Below, in pieces: positions 24,527-32,676 of a DNA stretch of 64,000 nt; position 1 is the first letter of the stretch, and each line of letters begins with the position of its first letter. The notes below the pieces were generated by a model. The model searched no databases. It was given only the letters and a program-made list of their open reading frames with translations, and had not been told where the DNA came from. The DNA lies in assembly GCF_000730165.1 (NCBI RefSeq), contig NZ_CP022113.1, positions 248,001 to 312,000 of the forward strand, in the 5' to 3' direction. Both the position numbers and the translations under genes were made by a program. This DNA comes from Nitrospirillum viridazoti CBAmc (GTDB taxonomy: Bacteria > Pseudomonadota > Alphaproteobacteria > Azospirillales > Azospirillaceae).

Positions 24527-26122
24527 ATGACCGCCGCCGCCGCAGAGATCGCCGAGCTCCGTGCCCGGCTCGCCGAACGCGAGGCCGAACTGGCCACGGC
24601 GCGGGCGGAACTGACTGGCGCGCGCCTCCTGATCGAGCAGTACAAGGCCCAACTGGCCAAGCTCCGCCGGATGCAGTTCGGCCGCTCATCGGAGAAGCTC
24701 GACCGGCAGATCGCGCAACTGGAACTGATGCTGGAAGACCTGGAGGAAGGCGAAGCCGCCCGGACGGCGCCGTCGCTGGATGCCGGGAACGCGGCCCCGG
24801 AACGGCGCCAGCGGGACCAGCGCCATCCGGTGCGCCATCCCTTGCCGGAGCATCTGCCGCGGGAGGAGGTCGTCCATTCCCCCGGTGACGTCTGCCCCGG
24901 CTGCGGCGGCACGCATTTCTCCAAGCTGGGCGAGGACGTGACCGAGGTGCTGGAGAAGATCCCGGCCCGCCTCAAGGTGATCCGCCACATCCGGCCGAAG
25001 CTCTCCTGCCGGGCGTGCGAGGTCATCCTCCAGGCGCCTGCCCCAGACCTGCCGGTGGAGAAGGGCCGCCCCGGGCCCGGCCTGCTGGCCAATGTCGTGG
25101 TGTCGAAGTACCTGGACGGGCTGCCGCTCTACCGGCAGTCGGCGATCCTGGCGCGCGAGGGCATCGCGATCGAGCGCGCGACCTTGGCCGATTGGGTCGG
25201 CCATGCCGCCTGGTGGGTGGCCCCCCTGGCCGGTCTGATCGGTGCCCATGTAATGGCGGCGCCAGTCATCCACACCGACGACACGCCGATCAAGGTGCTG
25301 GCCCCCGGCAACGGCCAGACCCGGCTCGGTCGGCTTTGGACCTACCTGGTCGATGAGCGGCCCTGGTGCGGGGAGCGTGCGCCAGCGGCGTTCTATCGTT
25401 TCAGCCCGGATCGCAAGGGCGAACGGCCCCGTGAGCATCTCTCCGGGTTCAGCGGGGTGATCCAGGCGGACGCCTATACGGGTTATGAGGCACTGACCCG
25501 GCCATCGAGCCTGGTCCAGCCCGGCATCATCCCATCGGGCATCGTTCATGCTGCCTGCTGGGCGCATGCGCGGCGGCATCTCTACGACCAGTACGAGAAG
25601 ACCAGGTCACCCATCGCCGAGGAGGCCTTGCGCCGGATCGGGCGGCTCTACGAGGTCGAGGCCGCGATCACCGGCCTGTCGGCTGAACAGCGCCGGGACG
25701 CCCGGCGGCAACTCGCCGTTCCCATCCTCGACGACCTCAAGCCATGGCTGGAGGCGCAGCAACGGCGCCTGTCGGCCAAGAACACGCTGGGCAAGGCGAT
25801 CGGGTATGCGCTGAACCGCTGGGAGGCGCTCACCCTCTATGTCGCCGATGGCCGTATCGCCATCGACAACAACCCCGCCGAACGCTCCCTGCGCGGCATC
25901 GCAATCACCAGGAAGAACTTCCTGTTCCTGGGCTCCGAGGCGGGCGGCGACCGGGCGGCACTCCTCTACTCCGTCCTGGAGACGGCGAAGCTGAACGGGC
26001 TCGACCCCGAGGCCTATCTGGCGGATGTCCTGGACCGCATGGCCAAGGGGCATCCGATCAACCGGCTGGCCGAACTTCTGCCCTGGAACTGGATGCGCCG
26101 GGCTGACAAACTCGCGGCATGA
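24527..26122 (+). CDS. tnpC: IS66-family transposase TnpC
   Basis: A 531-aa transposase; the ATG at 24527 is preferred because it starts the conserved N-terminal coiled coil (EIAELRARLAEREAEL). Next come LRRMQFGRSSEKLD, a zinc-finger region with CPGCGG and SCRACE, and the DDE domain with IHTDDTPIKVLAPG, YTGYEAL, CWAHARRHL, and DNNPAERSLRGIAITRKNFLFLGS near the end. All are typical for intact IS66 transposases. Its stop overlaps the start of the passenger ORF (ATGA). Confidence 0.95.
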   Translation: MTAAAAEIAELRARLAEREAELATARAELTGARLLIEQYKAQLAKLRRMQFGRSSEKLDRQIAQLELMLEDLEEGEAARTAPSLDAGNAAPERRQRDQRHPVRHPLPEHLPREEVVHSPGDVCPGCGGTHFSKLGEDVTEVLEKIPARLKVIRHIRPKLSCRACEVILQAPAPDLPVEKGRPGPGLLANVVVSKYLDGLPLYRQSAILAREGIAIERATLADWVGHAAWWVAPLAGLIGAHVMAAPVIHTDDTPIKVLAPGNGQTRLGRLWTYLVDERPWCGERAPAAFYRFSPDRKGERPREHLSGFSGVIQADAYTGYEALTRPSSLVQPGIIPSGIVHAACWAHARRHLYDQYEKTRSPIAEEALRRIGRLYEVEAAITGLSAEQRRDARRQLAVPILDDLKPWLEAQQRRLSAKNTLGKAIGYALNRWEALTLYVADGRIAIDNNPAERSLRGIAITRKNFLFLGSEAGGDRAALLYSVLETAKLNGLDPEAYLADVLDRMAKGHPINRLAELLPWNWMRRADKLAA

Positions 26123-26724
26123 CCGCCGACACCCTTGCCATCCTGCGCATCGAACTGCTCCATACCGAACCCCTGGTCTGGCGCCGCGTTGCCGTGCGCG
26201 GCACCACCAGCCTCGCGGCGCTCCACAAGATCATCCAGGCCGCCATGGGCTGGCTCGACTACCATCTGTGGGAGTTCGAGGTCGAGGGGGCCACCTACGG
26301 CCTTCCCGATCCCGATGGCATGGACTGGGGGCGCACTATCAAGCGCGCCAGCACGATCAAGCTACAAAAGTTGCTCGATGCCGGTGTCGAGACGTTCGGC
26401 TACGTCTACGACATGGGCGACAACTGGGAACACCAGATCATCATCGAGCGCGTCGAGGCCGCTCAGCCGGACCAGCCCTATCCCCAGTTCCTTGGTGGCG
26501 AGCGGCGCTGCCCGCCCGAGGATTGCGGCGGAGTTCCCGGCTACTACGACTTCCTCGATGACATCGCCGGGCCCGACAAGGGCAGAGGCAGCAAAAAGAA
26601 GAAGGAAGCCCTCGACTGGTACGGCGGCCCCTACGACCCCGACGATATCGATGAAGAGCAGATCCGCATTACTCTTAAGCGGATCGCCAGCGCTTCAAGA
26701 ATGAAGAAGGCCGTCAACCCTTGA
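26119..26724 (+). CDS. Plasmid pRiA4b ORF-3-like protein, IS66 passenger
   Basis: A 201-aa protein of the pRiA4b ORF-3 family: LRIELLHTEPLVWRRVAV at the start, LAALHKIIQAAMGW, HLWEFEVEGATYG, and the YDMGDNWEHQIIIERV block, followed by GERRCPPEDCGGVPGYYDFL. The family is common in mobile elements and next to IS66 genes; its function is unknown. It is translationally coupled to tnpC and ends 27 bases before the right inverted repeat, so it belongs to the element rather than to the host. Confidence 0.9.
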   Translation: MTADTLAILRIELLHTEPLVWRRVAVRGTTSLAALHKIIQAAMGWLDYHLWEFEVEGATYGLPDPDGMDWGRTIKRASTIKLQKLLDAGVETFGYVYDMGDNWEHQIIIERVEAAQPDQPYPQFLGGERRCPPEDCGGVPGYYDFLDDIAGPDKGRGSKKKKEALDWYGGPYDPDDIDEEQIRITLKRIASASRMKKAVNP

Positions 26725-26751
26725 ACTGCTCGCCGATCCGCTGACGCTTAC

Positions 26752-26759
26752 GGAGGTTC
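26752..26759. repeat. Right copy of the 8-bp IS66 target duplication
   Basis: GGAGGTTC, identical to 23567-23574. This copy places a GGAGG ribosome-binding core four to eight bases ahead of the recombinase ATG at 26764, so the insertion leaves the translation signal intact. Confidence 0.9.
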
Positions 26760-26763
26760 CGCG

Positions 26764-27624
26764 ATGGCCGAGTTGAGCCCTCTACGTCGCCGCATGATCG
26801 AGGACATGACGGTCCGTAATCTGTCGCCGGCGACGCAACGATCCTACGTGCATGCCGTGGCGAAGTTCAGCCGGTATTTTGGGCGGTCGCCGGACCGCCT
26901 TGGTCTTGAGGACGTCCGTGCTTTCCAGGTCCATCTGGTCGCCACGGGGATATCGTGGCCGGCGTTGAACCAGACGGTGTGCGCCCTGCGGTTCTTCTAT
27001 GGCGTGACGCTGGGGTATGGCGATCTGCCCGAACGCATCCCGTACGCGCGCGAGCCACGCAAGCTGCCGGTGGTGCTGAGCGCGGACGAAGTGGTGCGTT
27101 TCCTGGAAGCGGTGCCGAGCCTGAAGAGCCGGACGGCGTTGACGACGGCGTACGCGGCGGGCTTGCGGGCGTCGGAGGCCGTCAGCCTTAAGGTCGGCGA
27201 TATTGACGGTGGGCGGATGGTCATCCGGGTCGAGCACGGCAAGGGTGGCAAGGACCGCCACGTCATGCTGTCGGCGCAGTTGCTGGGCATCCTGCGCACC
27301 TATTGGCGCCTGGCCCGGCCCGGTCATTGGCTGTTTCCCGGCCGGGACGGGAGCCGGTCGATGGACGTGCAGGTGCTCCATTCGGCCTGCCGTTCGGCTT
27401 GTGCCGCCGCCGGGCTGGCCAAGCGCGTGACGGTCCACACGCTCCGGCACAGCTTCGCCACCCATTTGCTGGAGGACGGCACGGACATCCGCATCATCCA
27501 GGTCCTGCTGGGCCACAGCAACCTGTCGAGCACGGCGCGGTACACCCAGGTCTCCAACAGCGTCATCCGGCGCACCGAGAGCCCGCTCGACCGCCTGAAG
27601 CTGGAGGTGGTGCCTCCCGCCTGA
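26764..27624 (+). CDS. Tyrosine recombinase/integrase of the IS91-type element
   Basis: A 286-aa phage-integrase-family recombinase. The SAM-like core-binding domain (residues ~5-95) starts with LSPLRRRMIEDMTVRNLSPATQRSYVHAVAKF. The catalytic domain has the R in YAAGLRASEAVSL, the HTLRHSFATHLLEDGTD box (H-x-x-R), LLGHSNLSSTARYTQV with its H, and the nucleophilic Tyr. All catalytic residues are present. Such recombinases regularly accompany IS91-type transposases in Proteobacteria, perhaps to resolve intermediates. The gene is 12 bases upstream of the transposase. IS66 has separated it from its original leader. Confidence 0.92.
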   Translation: MAELSPLRRRMIEDMTVRNLSPATQRSYVHAVAKFSRYFGRSPDRLGLEDVRAFQVHLVATGISWPALNQTVCALRFFYGVTLGYGDLPERIPYAREPRKLPVVLSADEVVRFLEAVPSLKSRTALTTAYAAGLRASEAVSLKVGDIDGGRMVIRVEHGKGGKDRHVMLSAQLLGILRTYWRLARPGHWLFPGRDGSRSMDVQVLHSACRSACAAAGLAKRVTVHTLRHSFATHLLEDGTDIRIIQVLLGHSNLSSTARYTQVSNSVIRRTESPLDRLKLEVVPPA

Positions 27625-27636
27625 GCCGGCATCGCC

Positions 27637-28824
27637 ATGCCGGCCGGGCTGGAGGTGGCGGACGTCTTCCGCCGCCACGGCGACGCCTATCGCCAGGCGC
27701 ACGATGGCCACCTCGGCTGCGTCGAGCGCCGGGTGATGGGTGCGATCGAGGCATGCCGCACGGCGGCACTGGGCGGCCACGCCGAAGCTTGCCCGGAGTG
27801 CGGCCTGGTGCGGTGCGCCTACAACTCCTGCCGCAACCGGCATTGTCCCAAGTGCCAGGGCGCCGCGCGGGCGGAATGGCTTGCCGCACGACAGGCCGAT
27901 CTGCTGCCGGTACCCTACTTCCACGTCGTGTTCACGCTGCCGGCACCCGTGGCGGAGATCGCGTTCCAGAACAAGGCGGTGGTCTATGCCATCCTGTTCA
28001 AGGCCGCCGCCGAGACCCTGCGCATCATCGCCGCTGATCCCAAGCACCTGGGCGCCGAGATCGGGCTTGTCGCCGTGCTCCACACCTGGGGCCAGACCCT
28101 TCACCACCATCCGCATGTCCATTGTGTCGTGCCCGGCGGTGGACCGTCGATCGATGGCACGCGCTGGGTCGGATGCCGGCCCGGCTTCTTCCTGCCGGTC
28201 CGCGTGCTCTCCCGCCTGTTCCGCCGCTTGTTCCTCGACGCGCTGGCCGCCGCGTTCGAGGCCGGCACCCTCGGCTTCTTCGGCGACCTCGCCCCCCTGG
28301 CGGAGCCCGCCGCCTTCCACCACCGCTTGCGCGACCTGCGGCGGGTCGAATGGGTCGTCTACGCCAAGCCGCCCTTCGGCGGCCCCGCCCAGGTGCTGGC
28401 CTATCTGGGCCGCTACACCCATCGGGTCGCCATCTCCAATACCCGCTTGGTCGCCATGACCGGCAGAGACGTCACATTCCGATGGAAGGATTATCGCCAT
28501 CATGACAAGGCCAAGGTCATGACCCTGGCATCCTTCGAGTTCATCCGGCGCTTCCTGCTCCACACCGTGCCGGATGGCTTCCACCGCATCCGCCATTATG
28601 GCTTCCTCGCCAACAGTCACCGGGCCGGAAAGCTGGCACTTTGCCGCAAGCTCCTCGATGTCCCACCGCCGGCGCCAACGGTGGCCGAAGAACCCACCGA
28701 CCGCTCCCCATTGGCCAGCCCCCCGCTGGATCGCTGCCCGTGCTGCGGTGGCGCGATGATCCTCCTGGCCGTCTTGCCGCCGCTTCGGCCCCATCGCCCG
28801 CCCCTCCGGTACGACACCTCATGA
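27637..28824 (+). CDS. IS91-family transposase (HUH/Y2-type)
   Basis: A 395-aa IS91 transposase. The N-terminal zinc-binding region (CPECGLVRCAYNSCRNRHCPKCQG) precedes the HUH endonuclease core, with the histidine pair in HHHPHVHCVVPGG. Further conserved parts are YFHVVFTLP, VLAYLGRYTHRVAISNTRL (catalytic Tyr region), and FRWKDYRHHDKAKVMTL. It is full length, with a Pro-rich tail ending in a CPCCGG motif. It mobilises the element by rolling-circle transposition. Noncoding bases 28825-29172 to its right form the element end. Confidence 0.93.
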   Translation: MPAGLEVADVFRRHGDAYRQAHDGHLGCVERRVMGAIEACRTAALGGHAEACPECGLVRCAYNSCRNRHCPKCQGAARAEWLAARQADLLPVPYFHVVFTLPAPVAEIAFQNKAVVYAILFKAAAETLRIIAADPKHLGAEIGLVAVLHTWGQTLHHHPHVHCVVPGGGPSIDGTRWVGCRPGFFLPVRVLSRLFRRLFLDALAAAFEAGTLGFFGDLAPLAEPAAFHHRLRDLRRVEWVVYAKPPFGGPAQVLAYLGRYTHRVAISNTRLVAMTGRDVTFRWKDYRHHDKAKVMTLASFEFIRRFLLHTVPDGFHRIRHYGFLANSHRAGKLALCRKLLDVPPPAPTVAEEPTDRSPLASPPLDRCPCCGGAMILLAVLPPLRPHRPPLRYDTS

Positions 28825-29172
28825 ACCGACAACATTCCAACATCGCCCGGCCGTCCACCCCGGCAGCCCCGCGCGCCGGCCGGAGGTGTTTTACCCGCCG
28901 CACCACCGCGGACAGCTCCCGGCTTCAAAATAGCGGCAAAGCTGACGCCAGTCCTCGCCCGTGGGCCGCCAACGAGCGCCCTACGGTCAATCCAGCCCCA
29001 TCAGAACCCTTCCAACGGGCCCGGATCGGCATCACGAACCAGGCCCCAAAGCCACTTTCCCCATAGCCCGCGCCCGTCATCCCGCGGCTTCGCTCAATCC
29101 GGCTTCAATGAGGTCGCGGTCGCCCCCGGTAGCACCCTCGGCGCAACGCGACCTCACAGAAGCCTCCAGATT
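28825..29172. other. Noncoding right end of the IS91-type element
   Basis: No gene seen. It contains the inverted repeat GAGGTCGCG (29110-29118) / CGCGACCTC (29147-29155), which could be the terminal hairpin recognised by the HUH transposase. The element ends at or just before 29172, where IS630 sequence resumes. Confidence 0.5.
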
Positions 29173-29224
29173 CCCATGGGGCTGATTTTCTGATTCACCA
29201 GAGCAAGCACAGAGGAGGCTTGCG

Positions 29225-30285
29225 ATGGGTTCGGCAGTCGAGATTCGTACGGATTATTCAGCAGCGGCTCTGCGCCAATTGGCCCGCCGGTGCGGCGATG
29301 GCGATCAGGTTCGGCGGTTGTTGGCCCTGGCGCAGATCCTCGACGGTCGGAGCCGGGGTGAAGCGGCCAGGACGGCTGGTGTGACGCTGCAAATCGTGCG
29401 GGACTGGGGCCTTCGTTTCAATGCGGGTGGCCCGGATGGCTTGGCAACGCGCAAGGCGCCCGGCAAGGCATCGCTGCTGAACGATACGCACCGCGCGCGC
29501 TTGGCCGCAGCCGTCGAGGCCGGGCCCATTCCGGCCGTACACGGCGTCGTTCGCTGGCGGCTTGTCGATCTGGCCCAGTTGTTGTGGGACGAGTTCGGCG
29601 TGTCGGTGACGCGCTTCACCCTTGGCCGCGAATTGCGCGCGTTGGGCTACCGCAAGCTCTCGGCCCGGCCGCGCCATCGCGGTCAGAAGCCCGAAGACAT
29701 CACGGATTTTAAAAAACCTTCGCAACCCGCCTGGCGGGCATCCGGCGCCACTTCCCGCCGGGAACGCCAATAGAAGTGTGGTGGCAGGACGAAGCCCGGA
29801 TCGGCCAGCAGACCGAACTCACCCGGCGCTGGGCCAGGCTTGGCACCAGGCCGTCAGCCCCGAAGGATCAGCGCCGGGCCTCGGCTTGGATCTTCGGTGC
29901 GATCTGCCCCGCCGAGGGCAAAGGTGCCGGCATCGTCATGCCCCGATGCAACACCGCTGCGATGAACCGCCATCTCCAGGAAATCGCCGTCCACGTCGCG
30001 CCCGGCGCGCAGGCCGTCCTCATCCTTGATCAGGCGGGGTGGCATCACTCCGCCGAACTCATCGTCCCGGACAACATCACGCTCATGCCTTTGCCGCCTC
30101 GTTGCCCGGAACTTAACCCCGTCGAAAACCTCTGGCAGTTCATCCGCGACAACTGGCTCTCAAATCGCATCTTCCAGAACTATGACGACATCGTCGACCA
30201 CTGCTGCCACGCATGGAACAAACTCGTCGAACAGCCATACCGCATCATGTCCATCGGACTTCGGCAGTGGGCCCATGGGTCATAA
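29225..30285 (+). CDS. IS630-family transposase copy 1, expressed through a -1 frameshift
   Basis: Two frames form one transposase. The first (29225-29773) holds the N-terminal HTH part: QVRRLLALAQILDGRSRGEAARTAGVTLQIVRDW and FGVSVTRFTLGRELRALGY. At A6 (29711-29716) a -1 slip continues into the DDE frame that ends at 30285: VWWQDEARIG, VLILDQAGWHH, and LNPVENLWQFIRDNWL carry the D, D and E. Without slippage the first frame runs on to a stop about 57 bases later. Poly-A slippery sites are usual in IS630-type elements, and the same arrangement is conserved in copy 2, so this is probably programmed rather than decay. Confidence 0.88.
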
Positions 30286-30304
30286 TCAACGCTCTTTGGT
30301 ATTA

Positions 30305-31472
30305 TACCAGCGAGCGCTGATGGCGACTCTCACTGGGGGATTCCCTTCGGGCTGATTTTCTGATTCACCAGAGCAAGCAAAGAGGAGGCTTGCGATGGGT
30401 TCGGCAGTCGAGGTTCGTTCGGATTATTCAGCAGCGGCTCTGCGCCAATTGGCCCGCCGGTGCGGCGATGCCGATCAGGTTCGGCGGTTGTTGGCCCTGG
30501 CGCAGATCCTCGACGGGCGGAGCCGGGGTGAAGCGGCCAGGACGGCTGGTGTGACGCTGCAGATCGTGCGGGACTGGGTCCTTCGTTTCAACGCGGGTGG
30601 CCCGGATGGCTTGGCAACGCGCAAGGCGCCCGGCAAGGCATCGCTACTGAACGATACGCACCGCGCGCGCCTGGCCGCAGCCGTCGAGGCCGGGCCAATT
30701 CCGGCCGTACACGGGGTCGTGCGCTGGCGGCTTGTCGACCTGGCCCAGTTGTTGTGGGACGAGTTCGGCGTGTCGGTGACGCGCTTCACCCTTGGCCGCG
30801 AATTGCGCGCGCTGGGCTATCGTAAGCTCTCGGCCCGGCCGCGCCATCGTGGTCAGAAGCCCGAAGACATCACTGATTTTAAAAAACCTTCGCAACCCGT
30901 CTGGCGGGCATCCGGCGCCACTTCCCGCCGGGAACGCCGATAGAAGTGTGGTGGCAGGACGAGGCCCGGATCGGTCAGCAGACCCAACTCACCCGGCGCT
31001 GGGCCCAGCGTGGCACCAGGCCGTCAGCCCCGAAGGATCAGCGCCGGGCCTCGGCTTGGATCTTCGGTGCGATCTGCCCCGCCGAGGGCAAAGGGGCAGG
31101 TATCGTCATGCCCCGCTGCAACAGCGCCGCGATGAACCGCCATCTCCAGGAAATCGCCGTCCACGTCGCGCCGGGCGCGCAGGCTGTTCTCATCCTTGAT
31201 CAGGCCGGGTGGCATCACTCGGACGAACTCATCGTGCCGGACAACATCACGCTCATGCCCTTGCCTCCCCGCTGCCCAGAACTTAACCCCGTCGAAAACC
31301 TCTGGCAGTTCATGCGCGACAACTGGCTCTCAAATCGCGTCTTCCAGAACTATGGCGACATCGTCGACCACTGCTGCCACGCCTGGAACAAACTCGTCGA
31401 ACAGCCTTACCGCATCATGTCCATTGGACTTCGACAGTGGGCCAATGGCTCGTAATTAATGCTCGTTGGTAT
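30305..31472 (+). mobile_element. IS630-family element copy 2, intact
   Basis: The left end TACCAGCGAGCGCTG (30305) and the right end ...GCTCGTTGGTAT (31472) form imperfect inverted repeats. TA flanks both sides (30303-30304 and 31473-31474). At 1168 bases it is a close copy of copy 1 and abuts it directly: the two share a single TA. Confidence 0.9.
30395..31455 (+). CDS. IS630-family transposase copy 2, expressed through a -1 frameshift
   Basis: The same two-frame arrangement as copy 1. The HTH-containing frame (30395-30943) and the DDE frame ending at 31455 are joined by a -1 slip on A6 at 30881-30886. Catalytic blocks EVWWQDEARIG, VLILDQAGWHH and LNPVENLWQFMRDNW are intact. It differs from copy 1 by only a handful of residues, for example VLRF for GLRF and HHSDEL for HHSAEL, so the two copies are recent. 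It lies entirely inside the undisturbed element and is the more likely active copy. Confidence 0.88.
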
Positions 31473-32513
31473 TATAGAGATATTTTCCCCAATCTGAGAT
31501 AATCTAATTGGTTTTTCAGATATTCCAAATTTATGAACCGAGCTAAAAACATTTTCTATCCGATTGTCTTTCCAATGCATGATTGTGCTTGAAATATAAT
31601 CGTAATTTAAAGATGGTCTATATACGGATATTCTTTCGCCTTTTATTCGAGTGCTAAGAATTGGTGGAATAGCGCAAATTTTTTCCTGAAATTTTGGTGT
31701 GGGTGTGCTTTCGTATTCTCTAAGTGTTCGAGTTACGAGCATATCATCTTGATATTCGGTCTTTATGAAGTGATTGCGAATTTTAAGGTGCTTTATTTTC
31801 TGTCCATTATCTATTGAATCCCAGAACGTGTATAAAATATTACCAATCTTGGCGGCTTTTCCGGCATTAAACATTGCAATTTTAATGGCGCCACCCCATC
31901 GATCCAGAAAATTCTCTCCAGTCATAACTTCAATACCAGTTGCTTGTGCCGCTAACCAAAGCCCATTCATTGTCGCCATAGCCATATAATTATTATCAAA
32001 TATCTGCAACTCTTCTGCGGTTGTGGGCATTTCACATTCGGAAAGAATTTGGGCCATGTGGTGAAATCCACTGCCAGCGATCAGTACGTTTGATAGATAT
32101 TTATGCTCCAATCGGATGGCATCCCTATAAAAATAGGATGTATGTGTTTCTCCTCTGATGAAGCCAATGAGACTCAAGTTCCAAGAATCTTCTGGTGGAA
32201 TTTTTTCCATATATCCCATAATATTTAACTGTGTTATTTCACCTTTTTTGTGAAACTCTTTTAGCTCGCGCATCACTGCCCGAGCCTGAACGTAACTTCC
32301 GGCCCATGCAATTATCAATTTATCAGATAAGATATTTACTTTCTGCTTCATGCCTGTGACATGGGCATGAGCTTTTCTCTTATTCATATAAATATTTACG
32401 TTGTTGTAAGTTGGCGTATTAAATAATTCATCGGATGATCCATCGTTAGATAATAATACGTCTCCGATTAGGATAGGGGAATCGTGAAAAGTATATCCGA
32501 GAATAAGAGTCAT
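31473..32513 (-). pseudogene. 5' part of an AT-rich gene, Ntn-hydrolase-like, split by IS630
   Basis: The minus-strand frame encodes ~346 genuine residues and then runs into the IS630 end, where it gains a spurious tail. The N-terminus (TLILGYTFHDSPILIGDVLLS), then KVNILSDKLIIAWAGSYVQARAVMREL, resembles the beta-sheet opening of proteasome/Ntn-hydrolase proteins; that is a fold guess only. The rest (GFHHMAQILSE, MNGLWLAAQATGIE) is unrecognised. The missing 3' part appears to be at 23271-23435. The gene is clearly AT-richer than its neighbours, suggesting it was acquired. It starts 14 bases after the stop of another broken AT-rich gene, pointing to an operon. Confidence 0.7.
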
Positions 32514-32526
32514 TATTCAATTCCAA

Positions 32527-32676
32527 TTATCTGTTTACCAACCATATATTTTCTATGAGATTGTCGTAATCTGAATCGCATGTTCCGCATCTATGATCCT
32601 TGAGGATGCAATCCAATGAGCAAGGTTCGTACCGAAAATCACATCTAAAACTGCGATGCTGTACTATAGCTTCGTT
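32527..32676 (-). pseudogene. C-terminal fragment of a Cys-rich protein cut by IS481
   Basis: About 49 residues of minus-strand frame run from the IS481 left end to the stop at 32527: HRSFRCDFRYEPCSLDC, KDHRCGTC, and DYDNLIENIWLVNR. The five closely spaced cysteines suggest a metal site, such as the SPASM-type tails of radical-SAM enzymes; that is a weak guess. It ends 14 bases upstream of the AT-rich split gene and shares its AT-rich composition, so both belong to the same lost operon. Its 5' part is either missing or was the gene now ending at 33699; see findings. Confidence 0.45.

Larger units (their letters stand above)
23575..26751 (+). mobile_element. IS66-family insertion sequence, complete
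   Basis: It starts GTAAGCGTCAGC and ends GCTGACGCTTAC, perfect inverted ends of the IS66 type. Both ends are flanked by GGAGGTTC, an exact 8-bp duplication. The 3177-bp element carries tnpA, tnpB, tnpC and a fourth passenger ORF. It landed within the leader and ribosome-binding site of the IS91-associated tyrosine recombinase gene. Confidence 0.95.
23475..29172 (+). mobile_element. IS91-type element with tyrosine recombinase, inserted in IS630 copy 1
   Basis: Bounded by the break in IS630 copy 1; GATT occurs at both junctions (23471-23474 and 29169-29172), so the exact cut is ambiguous by 4 bases. Near the left end CCCGC-TGTC-GCGGG (23482-23495) forms a hairpin, and an inverted repeat lies near the right end. 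Such terminal hairpins fit the rolling-circle IS91 family. It carries a tyrosine recombinase and an IS91 transposase, and is itself interrupted by IS66. Without IS66 and its duplicated 8 bases it is about 2.5 kb. Confidence 0.75.
23436..30302 (+). mobile_element. IS630-family element copy 1, interrupted by an IS91-type element
   Basis: The left end TACCAACGAGCGCTG (from 23436, preceded by TA) belongs with the right part from about 29173 to 30302, which ends GGTAT followed by TA. The intervening ~5.7 kb is another element. Joining 23436-23474 to 29173-30302 gives 1169 bases, matching the 1168 bases of intact copy 2. The transposase gene lies wholly in the right part. Confidence 0.85.

Noticed and set aside
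23436-31472. CRISPR-like repetition in the IS region
   Set aside because: The repeats are duplicated IS630 copies and IS ends, not regularly spaced short repeats with spacers.
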